NCBI GenBank assembly: GCA_030704615.1
Contig: CM060733.1
Location: forward strand, 11,096,001-11,160,000
Source of the DNA: Takakia lepidozioides
Lineage: Eukaryota > Streptophyta > Takakiopsida > Takakiales > Takakiaceae
Direction: 5' to 3'
DNA length: 64,000 bases
Shown: positions 44,895 through 57,755 of the stretch, piece by piece
How the letters are laid out: every line of letters starts with the position of its first letter
Position numbering within the stretch: the first letter of the stretch is position 1
Position numbers and translations under genes: made by a program
Notes under the pieces: generated by a model
The model's database searches: none
What the model was told of the DNA's origin: nothing
Seen by the model: the letters and a program-made list of their open reading frames with translations, nothing else

Positions 44895-47800
44895 TCAAAG
44901 GCCCAGCAGTATGTAGTAGATGAGTGTAATTGGCAAAGATATCAGCATCCCAAATATCACCCTGCCATTCAACCAGCACACATTCCAATTAGTCTCACTT
45001 TTCCTGCTAAAGATTATAAGCAGTTACGGTCGCTCTATTTTCTTTTCTCGGCCTCTGGGTCATGCCTGTAAGTAAAACACTGAAAAAACCCACCTCTTAA
45101 TCTCCCACCCCCTAGCCTCCTCTTGTGTCCCCTTCCTGCTTCAGCCATCAAGGATTAATTATATCGTCCTTCTCTCCTTTCCGTATCCCTGAGTATATAA
45201 TCTTCTCTCCAACCCTGAACTTCCATGATGCAAGGGAAGGAACATACGCTGTGCTGAGAATGTCAGGGTGAACATTGTACTCCTTTGCAAACACGAAAGG
45301 AACTATGCCTTGGGGTAGTGCAGCCTGTTTCACACAGATTCAGTTAACTACCAACAGAGATGTCTGGACCCATGTGAAATCCTGACAAGCTTACCCCATC
45401 TTCCACATACCATGGACAGTACTCTATATAAGAAACGATTTTGTTTTCCTATTACTTGCATAGCTTTCTCTTTAATAGACATTTAGACTTGTCAATACAG
45501 ATAGATATGGCTCAAGGAGAGTGGAAGCTTGGGCACCATATTGTTTGGCTTTGTCTTGGACAGATTTGACAAAAAGTTGAAACTTGGGGGGGGAAAGTTG
45601 AAAGAGGGCTTGCACTTACTTGGACAATAGACACATGCAGACTGACACCACGAAGGCCAACCAGGTACGAAGCTGCTGCAAATGCAGCAGGACCAGTAAG
45701 GAACCGAATTGCCATTCCAAATACAGCCAGGGGCGTCCCACACACGATAATGCGCTCTTGCAATCCCATGAACAGGCCTGTAAGGAAAAGACAAAATAAA
45801 ATTCAGATTTTTTCTAAAGCTGGAATATGATCTTCAAGAGCATTCAATAGTGGCACTAGAGGAACTTAGCACATGGCACTCGAAGAAGCATGCCCGGCAA
45901 ATATCCCACACTAAAAATGGTCAGAAAACACTGGACATCTCTCAGTAGCTGTACTTCACCCGCGCATTTGTTGACTCCTCGAGTAGCTTAGGAAACGCAG
46001 TACTCAAACGCTGAACAAGTTTAGGTGCCTTGATGGTAGAACAGTCCCCACAAGAGAAGACATCTTATACAATAGGTCAGAGAGGGGCAGAGTCAAGAGT
46101 AGGCCTACCAAGACTAAACATGGCCATCCCCAGACCTGCATCTGACAAAATGTGCACTGAGTTGTGCAATAGCAGGGGCATTTTGAAGTTCCATCTGCAA
46201 ATCAGTCAAGAATGTTGTGTGTCATGCAGAGGCCAAAGGTCACATTTACAGTAATACCAAATTATGCTACTATGAACATCTTTGGAGCCTGGAAACTCAA
46301 AAACATTAGACCAAGCCCACCAGAACTAGAAGAGGAATGAACTGTAATTAAGTTTTTCTGAACTTCCACAGATCAACCAGTTCAAATGCCCGATTTATCC
46401 TTATGCACTAGCTGCTCAAGCGATGATGTTAAAGTACATGAGTTCAGCAGTGGAGGGCTTTGGACGCTTGTTATCATGTGGTACAGGAAAGGAGTTCTGT
46501 GCAAGTTTCAGCTTCACCAACAGTAAGTCATTCCTCGTCAGCACTGTAGCATGTGTAATGACAACAGATTATTATAATAACATTTATGACTTCCAACAAA
46601 ACCCATTAGTAGCAATATTTGTACATGAGGATGGCAAGCATGTACTCGAAGTATCATAATTTGAGACGTACAGGTCCAGACAACATTCTTAGGAGTTCAG
46701 ATAGGAAGGGTGAAGATATAGGACCTGCAGGCAACAAGGGACCAGACAAGTCCGATCAAGCTGGAATATGTATTGGGGTTGCGGACGAGCTTCCTAAGCG
46801 TCATGACACATATGAGCTTGAACATAACAGTGGAAGGAGGCATGCTAGTCTTGGCTCCATCCTCAGCCTCCTTGGGCCTCAATTCAGCAGTGGACGTGGA
46901 ACCAAATTTAGAATTAAGACTCGGATCATCCTTGTCCTGTGCGTCATCACCTTTGAAAAGTCCCCTGTTGCCAAAACTGAAGTCGTCGTTCGCATACTCC
47001 TCATAGGTTTGTTGTGCAGACACCGGTGCGGCTGCCAAAAAGTTGACAGGAACAGTTAAAACTCATACGTCCCGAAAATTCAACTCTAAGCTTCCGAAAG
47101 AATTTATGAGGAGTTTGAGAAGAGATATGAATCAAGAATCAAGACATTGCCTAGCAATGCATAGGACGAGAAGTGGACAATTGATACAGACCACAGACGG
47201 AGATGATCGACAACGCAGTGCGGAAAATAGAGGGAGAAATTTACCTCCACTAGGAGGCTGCTCAGTCGAAGGTAGGACAAGCAAGCGCACTTCCTTCGGG
47301 TCATAGTCACGCCGGGAGCTCAGATCCCCCGCACCAAAATCACTTCCACCGAATACATGCAGTCCTCCTTCTGAACATGGAGAGGCACTTGAACTCCACA
47401 CAAACATGTGAAGCTCCTTGGCATCCTCCATCCTAGGGGACGCCCTTGGATCCAATATCTTCTTTGTGATTTGAGAGATCTTCGGGGAATACACTGGATT
47501 TCCGTTGGTACCATTGCTCCCCGGATAGACTGTCCTACCACCGACGCCAGTGCCGGGAGTCCCAAGCATTCCCGCTCTGTGCCCCGCATCACCGTTGCCC
47601 CCCGGAGCTCTAGGTACTGTAAAAGCGTGCCCTCCATTTCCTGCATGATATGTAGATGCTGCAAGGCGCGGAGAGTTGATGATGTTCCCACTGTTCGGGT
47701 AAACATGCAGATCCTTTGACTGCTCCTCGGCGAAATTGGACGATCGGGGAGTTGGACCCCTGGAGGAGTGGATCGAGTAGACATCGGAGGAGTTGAAGTT

Positions 47801-48649
47801 TGACTGGCGGGGATCATGACCCGACATCATGGAGTAGAAATCATTGTGATTGAAGCTGGACTCGCGGGGAGTCAGATTGACAGAGGAATGCAGAGAGTAA
47901 ATTTCAGCACCAGACATGTTGGAAGGGCGTGGTGTGAGAGCCTTGGAAGAAGGCATCGACGTCAGGCCAAGGGATCTGCCAGAAGACATTGTGGAATTCA
48001 GACCCTGGGAACGGGCGGATACCGATCTACGCAATTTCACGTGAAGCTTTCCATCATCTCCAATCTCCGCCTCTGCTTGCACTGGCTCCCTCCCATCGAG
48101 AGATGTGACATCCGAGTCAACATTGAACGAGACAATTGAAGCCGCATTCTCAGGAAACTGTTCCATGATGAGAAGGCGAGCCGCGCGATACTCATACAAG
48201 ATAAGAAGGAGGGTGTACCAAATGATGCACTGTAGAACTACGGCTTGTACTGTGAGGCTTCCAGGTACTGCTCCATACATGGCAGCGAGAAGCGGAGTTC
48301 CCATCACCAAGGTGTTGGGAAGGGTGGCCAGCATGAATATAGTGATCATCCAGTCCAAGCTACCCCTGCGTGTGTATCTTACCCACAGCCCCAGGATAAT
48401 CAGGATAGAAATTTTGGAGACCGCATCGGCAGCAATGAATCTGAAGTTCATTGTGTAGGGATCATTGCCTGAAATGAACTGGAAGGATAGCAACGGGACT
48501 GCAAAGACGGACACAAATCGGTTGATTCCCCCGCATTGTGCAGGGGTTAAGATCTTCCACCATTTCAGTGAACCGTACGCCAAGATCATCGATACATACA
48601 GAGGCACCACAGCACTGAGAACTTTGTATAGATCCTTTCCACTAATCAT
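44895..48649 (-). CDS. PIN: PIN auxin efflux carrier, canonical long-loop type, 6 exons, 699 aa
   Basis: It exports auxin (indole-3-acetate) across the plasma membrane and sets the direction of auxin flow. Exons in transcript order: 48649-47245, 47031-46725, 46194-46109, 45777-45620, 45324-45248, 44961-44895 (2100 nt, in frame, stop TGA). The N-terminal membrane half (aa 1-160, [32 protein letters not shown]) and C-terminal half (from about aa 536: [73 protein letters not shown] split across the last exons) flank a loop of about 375 residues. The loop has TPRPSN (239), TPRESS (260) and TPRSSN (300), the TPRxS/N-type sites phosphorylated by PINOID-type kinases, and [13 protein letters not shown]. 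Six exons match the usual plant PIN structure. The long loop implies a plasma-membrane and not an ER PIN. Confidence 0.97.
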
Positions 48650-51130
48650 CTTGCAGTTTATAAAAAGTCCGGGCCGCTTCCGGACCGCTTCGAGCGAGCT
48701 CCAAATAGTCGCTCCTCCTCGATCCTCGGCTGCGAAGAGAACTATCCCCTTGACATGTCGTCTTCTTCACATCTCCTCAGTAAGGTTGGAGGGAACTGAA
48801 CCGTGAGGGAGACATTCTAGTCAATTGCATTTTGCACGTCACCCATGGATGCTGGCGAAGGTGCGCTGGTTTTAGGAAACCATAAAATTATCTCGGACGT
48901 CATCAAGACGAAGAAACTATCTGGACACTCCCTGAGGTAATGAACAATGCTTTTTCTCCCTAATGCCGCCTCTGATCCGTCTCTGGAGGTGGTAACTTCA
49001 CCATGCTCAACCAGAGCATTAATACCGTACCTTGTCAAGATTTGTGCCTGCAGGCTATAGCCGAGATTCTATACGCCAGCTTCTTCTACTCGTAGCTCGT
49101 TTTGTGCTAGTGACAACCGATGCTTGTGTTGTGACTTCCATATCAAGTAGATCATTTGTTGAATTTTCGCAGCAGCTGGAGCTGGCATTGTACGATCTGC
49201 ACGGTCACCTCTCTGCCTTCTCACGTTTGCACACCATACAGCTCCATTCCAACTTACAGGTCAGTTACATGTCCTTTGCCTGTCAATGCAAACTTGCTTC
49301 ATTACTCCTGTATACATTGCTGTGCCAGTTGCAGATCTAAGAAACCCTGGAAAGCCTCGCATTCCTCTCCGCAGTGTTCAGTTGGGCACCTTTTTATCTG
49401 ACAGAGCTAGGGGCCATGTGTATTGACTGATCAAGCCTGAACATTATAAATTCTCTCTCTTGCAACTTCTTTACTGGTTCACCAATCGTTATAGACAACT
49501 GCAAACTTGAATCAAAATCTTTTCCCGGGTCATATCAAGAACAAGTTTGCCTAAAGTCCCTCCATCATGTACCTAGACCTCCATCATATTTTTCGCTTGC
49601 TACTCAAGACCTTCGCCTTGTAAGGACAGCGAAGTAGAATGGAAAAAATTATGATCCAATTCTGCTGGAGCTGGTCATGTACAGTTGTAGACCTAAGAAG
49701 GTTCCTCCAGGACACAATACGCGATAGACCACTTGTAAAGCTGATGAGGTAGAGGAATATCTAGACCACTCTGATTCAAGTGAGTTGCCCTGTTGCTGGA
49801 CAAACACAATGTGCAAACCGCACTGAGCACTTCCACGGATTAGTCTGGACCTGACTCTGAAAGTGATCTCTCCTTCCGAAAGTTCTCTACTGCACCAACA
49901 GGTCAAACAGCTGGAGCCTTCCCTCGACGTTCTAGCAGAAACTGGGAGGAGGCTTACGCCGGTTGCAGCTGGTGCCGATTCACCGGGAGCTTATCCCAAA
50001 CCTTCGTAAATCTCAGAAGAAAAGAGAGCGACTCTCTGTGGCAGCTCGTTCACTCCTTCCCCAGACCCCTCTCTCGAAGAACCCTCTAAGATGAACTGCA
50101 AGTCTACTCTCCACGAACATGAAAGAGCGAGGCAGGCAGATGCAACAGCAGGAGAAGAAGCTCAAACTTCTCTGTATTTGATGAGATGCCCAACGTGCAA
50201 TGTGTAGAGTTGAGCCAAGTAAAAGCATGCAATAAATGGGGCAGGTCGGGCACGGTACAGACTGTGGAGAGGGACGGGTGAGGGTGCAAGCTCAAGTGAT
50301 ACTAGCCTACCGAAAGGGAGGTGCAGAAAGGCAGGGTGAGTGCTGTCAGAGCTGTGCAGCGCCGCAGGCGCCGGAGAAAGCGAGCCCGCCCCGACCGCGC
50401 TCCTGTTTCCGTCTGCCCCTGTCCCCCGTTTTAGCCCGTGGGCAGCCTCCCATCTACTTCACTGAGAACGCTTATTATGCACACCTCTTTGGGACTAGTT
50501 ACACAATGACTCGCTATTATGCAAAGCTAACCCAGCAGCTCAAGAAAAACCAAAGGAGGGCTGATCAATCCGTGGACCAGTTTTTGGAGGGCTGATTTAT
50601 CTTAAGCATGAAATTGGGAGACCCCTCCGAAAGGATGAGCCACACCCATGGGAGTCAGTGACCAGATTCGATATATCTTTCGATGGGAAATAGGAAGGGG
50701 AGATGGACACTGGAGCTAGGAGCATGGTGAGAGTTCGCAACACATGTGGCGTGTCCTTTTTTATGTGAGGGGGAGTAGCCAGCTTTTTGGTGCTGCCAGA
50801 TCAAATCTTCTCGTGATTTCACAGCGCCGCCGCAGTACGTCCTTCAAGTTTTGCATAGCATGTTCGAGCCTGGAGGATTGGCAGGACAGATAAAAGAAGA
50901 ATGGCAGAGGAGGAGGTGAGGCGCAGGGAGGGTCGGACCCACGGCTCGCGGCTGGCGTGCGTCGCCCCCAGTGTTGCCGGCATTGCAGCTACCTCCATGA
51001 TGCGCATGCAGCCTCGCCGACTCGCCGAGTACTTCCTTACACTGCCTCTCTCTCTCTCATCACGTGAAGCCAGGCTTCACGTCACTGCTGCCCCTCTGCA
51101 CATCCTCCGTCCTATCTCTGCCATCTAACC
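48650..51130. other. Upstream region of PIN, no other gene recognised
   Basis: About 2.5 kb. The frame at 50236-50595 contains a Lys/Gln-rich stretch without a known domain. I see no RNA gene here. The PIN promoter must lie in this region on the minus strand, but no clear TATA box at a normal distance was found. Confidence 0.35.
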
Positions 51131-51660
51131 TGGTAAGTTCTCCATCCCTCGCACCCACATACCGATTTTTTTTTGTTGAAATAGAGAACACATGAAGCAA
51201 CCCTCTATGTCAACAGTGGGATTCGGACCCACGCCCTCATCCTCCGTCTTGTCTACCATCACACTGCTCCTCTTAAGCTATAATTTTTCCAGTTTAATCC
51301 ATCCCTAGCACCCACGCAAAGGATTGAAAAAAATCGAGAGCACATTCATCGACTGCTATACAACAGATATGAGCACTATGTCGACTGTGGGATTCGAACC
51401 CACGCCCTCATCCTCCGTCCTGTAGATCCTCATCACACTGCTCCTCTTCACCTCTACCATCTACCTTGGTAAGTTTTTCCATTTAATCCATCGCTAGCAC
51501 CCCAACATGCCGGAATGAAAAAGTAAAGGATTGCACTCATCGACAGACATTAGAGCAGGATGAGCCCATTCTATGTCAACAGTGGGGAATCGAACCCACG
51601 CCCTTTCGGACCAGTACCTGAAACTGGCGCCTTTGACCAACTCGGCCATATTGACACCCT
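51130..51660. repeat. Tandem array of about 175-bp units with tRNA-Leu-like 3' halves
   Basis: Three units each carry the reverse complement of a tRNA T-arm and acceptor end (51209-51239, 51379-51410, 51574-51600) inside a shared context: a TTTAATCCATC-CTAGCACCC stretch, then CATTCATCGAC, then the tRNA part. In the first two the T-arm word reads GTGGGATTCG-ACCCAC, but the part that should form the anticodon and D arms has been replaced by CATCCTCCGTC... Only the third has a complete tRNA shape. Confidence 0.7.
51574..51655 (-). tRNA. tRNA-Leu (CAG), possibly a pseudogene
   Basis: On the minus strand the 7-bp acceptor stem GTCAATA pairs with TGTTGAC (one G-T pair). The anticodon stem CCAGT/ACTGG encloses TTCAGGT, giving anticodon CAG (leucine, codon CUG). 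A long variable arm (TCCGAAAGGGC) fits a class II tRNA. The T loop seems to have one base too many (GTGGG-8 nt-CCCAC) and the D loop is one base longer than typical, so it may be inactive. It is 82 nt long. Confidence 0.6.
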
Positions 51661-52800
51661 CTACGACGAGTTGTCGTTTTCATTATAGATGTGGTATGTG
51701 GTAATTGGGACAAGGTATTCTGGAGGGTGAGGTGTTTCAGTAATGAGAAGGAAAGCATGCTTATTAACTTAGTTGGGGCCAGTGAATGCCCTGGCCCACA
51801 AAGGACATGCTCTTCACCAAGTTTTGACTAAAGCTTTAATTGGGAGGTGATTAGGGAGGGGATTGATGGCTTTGACTAATTCAGTGTTATGAGGTCTAGC
51901 ATGATTTGTACAGAAGGTGGGTTTTATTAGTGTAGAGCGACTGGGATGAGTGTACCGATTCAATAACCGGGAATATTTTGGGATTAGTAACTGGAAGATC
52001 GGATCTGGTGAGGCGGTACAAAGGAGAGAGAGAGTGAATGAATGATAAGATTCTGTTGAGGTCTGGGTCACAGTCGACTCACAGTGATACATAGCCCGGT
52101 CCAGGGACAGCCGCCGCTGCCCTTTAATACGGGACCATTGAAGTGGTCCGCGGCAGGGATGAATCTGACACACTTGCTGCCTTCAAATACAGAGTTCCTT
52201 GTCCTTTGCTCTTTATGTCGCCTTCAGAATTTTCATTCCTCCTAAACTTGCCAGTTCAACCAGGTCCCTGGGATCGAACCTTCGACAGTTGGGTTGGGTT
52301 CGTTGGGTTGGGATGATGTTAGGGTCTACTCTTCACTGGATCATCAATCCAGGTTAGGGCTCAACCCATTCATCCAAATGTCGTGGGCGGGGGGGGTGGC
52401 TACAGGTAATTTTGGCTCTAATTCCTTATGTCCTCCTCGCCTTGGCCGGGCAATACCCGAGTTAGATCAACCTGTGCATTATCATATTTTTGTCTGGATT
52501 GATAACTGCCGAGTATTTCACTTTTTAGCTTTTTCTTTTTTTAAATACCTAAAGGGAAACACGCGGCTGGGACCCCTTAATTATAGTTCACTTGGCAACA
52601 TTCCATCCCTCAATGGGAGATCCCCTAGTGAAGGTGACGAGGGAGATTGCAATTGGCGCCATGAGAGGAGGAAATTTCGAAATTTCCTATTTACGGGGCA
52701 GTGTCCCCTTTCTCAGCCTCCATGGCCTGTCATGCGAGGTAATTTTTCCTCATTAATATATTTCGGCCTATCTGGGGCCTTTTAAAGAAAACGATTTCAA

Positions 52801-52862
52801 AGTAACCTCGCCATGAGGCTCGCACAAGGCTCATGCGCCCAAGGGAAGTGGGAGAAGATTAT
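52801..52862 (+). repeat. Short dispersed repeat, unit B, copy 1
   Basis: GTAACCTCGCCATGAGGC, then CACAAGGCTC and CAAGGGAAG, then GAAGATTAT. It is repeated with an extra internal segment at 53526-53606. Confidence 0.65.
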
Positions 52863-53133
52863 CTGCTTATACCACACCCAACAACGTAACAGGATTTGAG
52901 CCCAGACCTCAACTTGATGGCACTCAGTGCACTATTTAACCAAAGTACCAAACTACTGGCAGCATGTTGTTTTCAAATTTAGAGAGATACTAACTGGATC
53001 GTTCACTAATGATTTCTATATTAATTGCACGTTATTATCTTTCCCCTATATGACAGTACTTATCATTTTATCTTCTTTGATAGACTCGGCTCACTTTCTA
53101 GAGGGGACACTAGTCTATAGTCTACAAGACCCT

Positions 53134-53500
53134 CTTTTTTTTTTTTTTAAAGAAAGGAAACCTGGGAGCGACAGCCCACAATTCAGGCCCTTGAGGAGGG
53201 GGAAAGATTAACCCCCTTTCATTTATGGGCCATGGAGACCTACAGAGACCCATTCTCTACCCTTTTTTTGTTCTTTTTTTTATAAAGGGAAACACCTGGG
53301 AGCGACAGCTCACAAATCAGGCCCCTTGATAGTGAGAGGAGAAAATAACCTCTGTACCATTCTCTACTTGACTATAGACCCAGGCTCTACTTGACTACTG
53401 AACATTTTTTTCTTTTCCTCTTTTTCTCTTTTTTTCTGTTTTTTTTTAAAGGGAAATACCCGGGAGCGACCGCTCACAAATCAGGCCCCTTAATTATATT
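53134..53500 (+). repeat. Three copies of the GGGAGCGAC dispersed repeat
   Basis: Copies at about 53134-53203, 53262-53330 and 53432-53500. Each is a T-rich run, then AAAGGGAAA or similar, CCTGGGAGCGAC, CTCACAAATCAGGCCC. Spacing is about 130 and 170 bp. A fourth copy lies inverted at 31973-32040. It may be a MITE or SINE fragment. Confidence 0.65.
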
Positions 53501-53525
53501 CAGAGGAGAAAATAACCTCTTTCAT

Positions 53526-53606
53526 AGTAACCTCGCCATGAGGCGCCAAGCACAAGGCTCTAGAGTTTAGGGACACCGCCCAAGGGAAGGGGGTGAAGAT
53601 TATCCC
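53526..53606 (+). repeat. Short dispersed repeat, unit B, copy 2
   Basis: It matches 52801-52862 at both ends (GTAACCTCGCCATGAGGC and CAAGGGAAGG-GG-GAAGATTAT) with about 17 extra bases between. Confidence 0.65.
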
Positions 53607-56600
53607 TTAAGTGCCCAAGCGACCCATTCTGGTTTGGTTGGGTTTGCTTAACCAGCCATACTTCATGTGGTTAAGGCTGATTGGGCCTTTTTTGGGCTCA
53701 ATCTATAGAAAATCGGGTCCCCCTTCATATGGCATTGGCCAATTGGTCAATTCCTGAAGGGGTATGGGTCTGGACCAATTGAAAAGGGGCACACTCAGCT
53801 TTTTGAGGCCAATTTGGCCCCCCTAACCTGCCCAAGTTGCTGACATGGCAACTGCGGTCAGGTTAGGGTGACTGAAAGATACCCCATAAAGGTTAGGGCG
53901 GCACGCTCCCCCAAAACCCTTGATCGCCCGGCAGGGGCATGGCACCCGGTGCAGGTCTGGGCATTCCCAGGCCTGGGCCCTAGCCTGAATCGACGGCGAT
54001 GCAGCTCCGGCCAACGCCATGCAGGGCGGGCTGGAGGGAGTGCAGCCGCGATGGCGGCAGAGCTGGGGGCTCCAGAAAAACGCCATAAGGGGTGAGCCAA
54101 ACCTAGGGCGGGGGGTTGAGAGGGTTGAGGGTGGAGTGGCCCCCCATGAAAGCAGGGCCGGGTAAGCCAGAGAGGAGCTCCCCACCCCCGCGCCCTCCTG
54201 GGCTATGGCTCCAAATATCCTAGGCCTGCAGGCTATAACATAGGTGTGCCATTTGAAGTCTTTTTTTGGCACCTATTTCTTAGTGAAGAGTTTTTTTTGT
54301 CCCCACTCTACAGTTTATAATCTTCTGATCTGGCAGTTGGAATTTGATGAAACTTGTTGTGGCAGGAGGTGGGGGTAGGTGGGAAGTAATTCCAACGGTC
54401 AGTTTTACAGGGACATAGAGATTTTCCAGATAAAAATATTTTTGTGGGCCAGGGTCATGTTTTTCCATGAGAGGGTGAAAATGAGTCTGGGCACTTAAGG
54501 GTTATACCACACCCCACAAGGTAGCAAGATTCTCTTTTCTTTTTCGAAAAGGGGGAAAAGGAGCCTTCAGGTATGTAATGATCCATTTCTTCACAATCCC
54601 TTCCTGGCCAAAGCCAGTCTCAGAGCCTTATCCCCTAGCAAGCTAATATCCATTTCGTATATACAGTGTCTAGTGTCTACCCTCAAAATGTATTTCTTTT
54701 ATTCACCTTTCAATCATTTCATGATAACAGTTATTATACATATATGTATTATTATGATATAAATCTTCTTTTGAAACAAATTAACCTAACCCAGATTTCC
54801 CTTAAAAATTTAAAAAAATCATAACAAAGAGATGAGAGAGAGTAAAGTTTGAAAGCTAAACAGGAGCTTTTCAGTTTGATTGAGATTGACAACAAACAAA
54901 AATAGGGCAACAGGCAGAGGCAGTTGTGAAGGACTGGGGTGGGACGCTGCGACTAGGAATGGGGCGGGGAGGGTTGAGTTAGGTGGGGGATGGCAGTTGT
55001 GGGGTGGTTTGTCCGGTCGGGCAATGCCGCTCGCTGGGGCAGCCCTGCCAGTTCACAGTTCACGCTTCCGTTCCTCGCGAGGCCCTGGAGCGTGGAAGAA
55101 CGGGCAATTTGGAGGCATGTGCATGATTGTGCCAGCTCTTGGTAGCTCCCACATGGCCCGTGTCCCCCATGCCTTCAATGTTCCACTGTCAGTACGCACT
55201 CCCTCCCATTACCTACCTCACCCACAAATCTCCATTCTGTTTCGTCAAAACAGAAACTCTAGCAGCTCATGTAGTCTTAGGTTGACATTCAAGCTCCAAA
55301 TCTGTGAAGCTGAAACCGAAGTCTCCGCTCGCAGTGATCTGGCGGTTTTGTTAGGAAAACTGTTGAGATTTGTTACAGGGTATGCAGAGAATGCTGTTGG
55401 AAGATTTTTCCAGATTTGCAGTGCGGGGCTTCCACTTCATAATAATCTTAGAGGCCGCGACGGGATGGGCACATGCCGGACACGGCAGTGCCTGCTTCCA
55501 CAGCACTTGTACGTTGGTTAGGTGGAACAGAATTAGGCAAGCGGGACAGTGACAATGTAAGGGCTGTGAAAGGCGCACTGACGACCCAAAAAACAACTGA
55601 GGCATACATATATACGTTGTCCCATCAGGCTGCCTGAGTCGCCTATTAGTCTTTCGTCTTCTTCCCTTTTTTCGGTCCATCATATTTTCCTGCATTCCAT
55701 CCCCCTTCGACTCCTGCTCCAGTTTGCATCCCACGTTTCCCAAGAAGATTGTATAATATCCATGTCCAATGGATCAACCATAATCAGACATCGATGTGGA
55801 AAATCTAGTGACTGTTTGAAAGCCAGACTTCTCACATCACTTATAGTCGAACGCTTCATCCTCGATTGTCCGTTGGCTCCTATCCCCCCGCTTGTTTTTC
55901 CCTAAGTGAGCTCTGCGCACTACAAGCAGGAAGTACGCCCACATGACTGAAAAATCAGCCTCACCTTAGAGCTGAGCCATGTTCCAACGAACAGATTTAC
56001 TGGAAATGCACAGATCATTTATCAGTCCATTCAAGGCTGCCCATAAAATCTAGGACGAGGGCCTTTCAGAATGGGGAAGGATGGGAAGTTGTTGTCTACG
56101 GATGAGGATGCCAGAGGGGCCCTGTAAATGAGACAAAAGAGGATGGTACCCAGTTGCAAGGCCACACTAGTGTCATAGAGCAGCAGCTACCTAACTCCTG
56201 GGCCGGTCGGCTCCCTGCTGCAGCCTGCCTCGCACTGACCCACTTGTGCCATGACCCATAAGGAGCCTCTTCAGTCCGTTACTTCTTCCACCCTCACCTT
56301 TAATCCTATCATGATCCTCACGTTATGCGTGTCTTGTGTCTTCACCCAAACTCTCACTTTCCCAGTTTGCTTTTGCCTTTCTTTCTTTTGCTTTTGACAT
56401 CCTACTCCTCAAATCCTGTGTGGGCCCACCCACATGAACTGGGCCGATTGCGTTTGCCATGGCGTCAACTGCAGGCGGTGCTACAGTTAAGTCTAGGCTG
56501 ACACCTCTGTCTGTCCAACACTGCTCCACCGCAATGCTATTTGGTGTGTGTGTTCATACGTGCACATAATTATCATGAGTCTCTCTGCTCACAATGAAAG

Positions 56601-57410
56601 AAGCAGCAAGCTTTCTTCTTTTGTATTGTATCATTTTTGGATCAACTTATTTGGGGTTGCTGGCATAATAAATACCTACATTCAGCCATCACACTAAAGG
56701 AACCTCTGCCCAGCTGGACCCGGCTAACTCAAGATATAATGCCATGCTAATGGCAGGGCCAGACTCAGCATAGGTATTGCAGCAAGCCTTGTTAGAAGGT
56801 AATTGAGTTGGTGTTGTTTCAAGGTCTTGTATGTGTGACATGAGGTGTAGCTCCCATTGTTCAAGATGTTTCCATGTTGTGGCGAAGGTGGCCCACCCTG
56901 AAAAAGAAAAGTGAGCTGTCGCTCCGAGGTTACCATTATTAAATCTTATTTATTTTTAAAACAGCTGCTATTACTAATTTTAGTATACCCTAAGGAAATA
57001 CATGTTTTGCTTATTAGTAGACAAACATTAGTACTAAGAATACCGGTCGCTATTGCAGCAATATATTTGACCTCGCTAAGGTACTGTTCGGACTATCTAG
57101 AGATTAGATTTATCTCAAAATTTGACATGGCGGATGATGTGGCAGCGGGGTTAGAGGCAGCGTTGTTCCCCCTATTCTTGGAATCGTACAAAATAATAGA
57201 TTTACGTTGGGGATATGTGGGTTACTCAGACCCATGCATTTTGAGGGTGTAACTTAATCTTTTTTCGTTCCATGCATATGTTCCCAACAAAAAATGTGTT
57301 CCCAATAATATGTTCCTGATAGTATCTAGCGTTGTGTTTGGTGTTTCCAACGTTGTACTATTGCATCCAGTTTGTACAAGTTTTTGCGTGGTATTTTGTG
57401 ATGCGTCTGG

Positions 57411-57552
57411 TGTAGTACGAGTGGTGATAATTGTCAAGGACGAGAACATGACTGAACACAAACAAGAGATCAGACTAGAGGTGTAGTACGAGTGGTGATA
57501 ATTGTCAAGGACGAGAACATGACTGAACACAAACAAGAGATCAGACTAGAGG
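57411..57552 (+). repeat. Perfect 71-bp tandem duplication
   Basis: The unit starting TGTAGTACGAGTGGTG at 57411 is repeated without a difference from 57482. It lies about 200 bp before the second chromovirus copy. Perfect identity implies a recent event. Confidence 0.9.
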
Positions 57553-57755
57553 TACAAGACTAGGCAAGAAGTCAAGGTCGGCGTGGCCGTAAGCACGATG
57601 AGTAAATAAGAATCAAGACGATCTTTATAACAATAAACAAGGGTACAAGATATTGGAACACGACTTGAATACTGGAATGTTGGAAACTGGACTGGAGTAC
57701 CAGATACTAGAAACTGGGCTAGGATACTGGGAACTGGAAACAAGAGTAGCTTGAA

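Larger units (their letters stand above)
51661..57409. other. Gene-poor region with short dispersed repeats
   Basis: No coding gene is supported. The frames at 53823-54272 and 54880-55521 are Pro/Ala- or Ser-rich without a domain. The region contains the repeats listed separately (52801-52862, 53134-53606), a possible tRNA-like relic near 52870-52960 (minus strand, box B-like GGCTCAAATCC) and several poly-T runs. Confidence 0.4.

Noticed and set aside
53823-54272. Minus-strand frame of 149 codons, Pro/Ala/Ser-rich
   Set aside because: GC-rich low-complexity sequence, no domain, no sign of exons.
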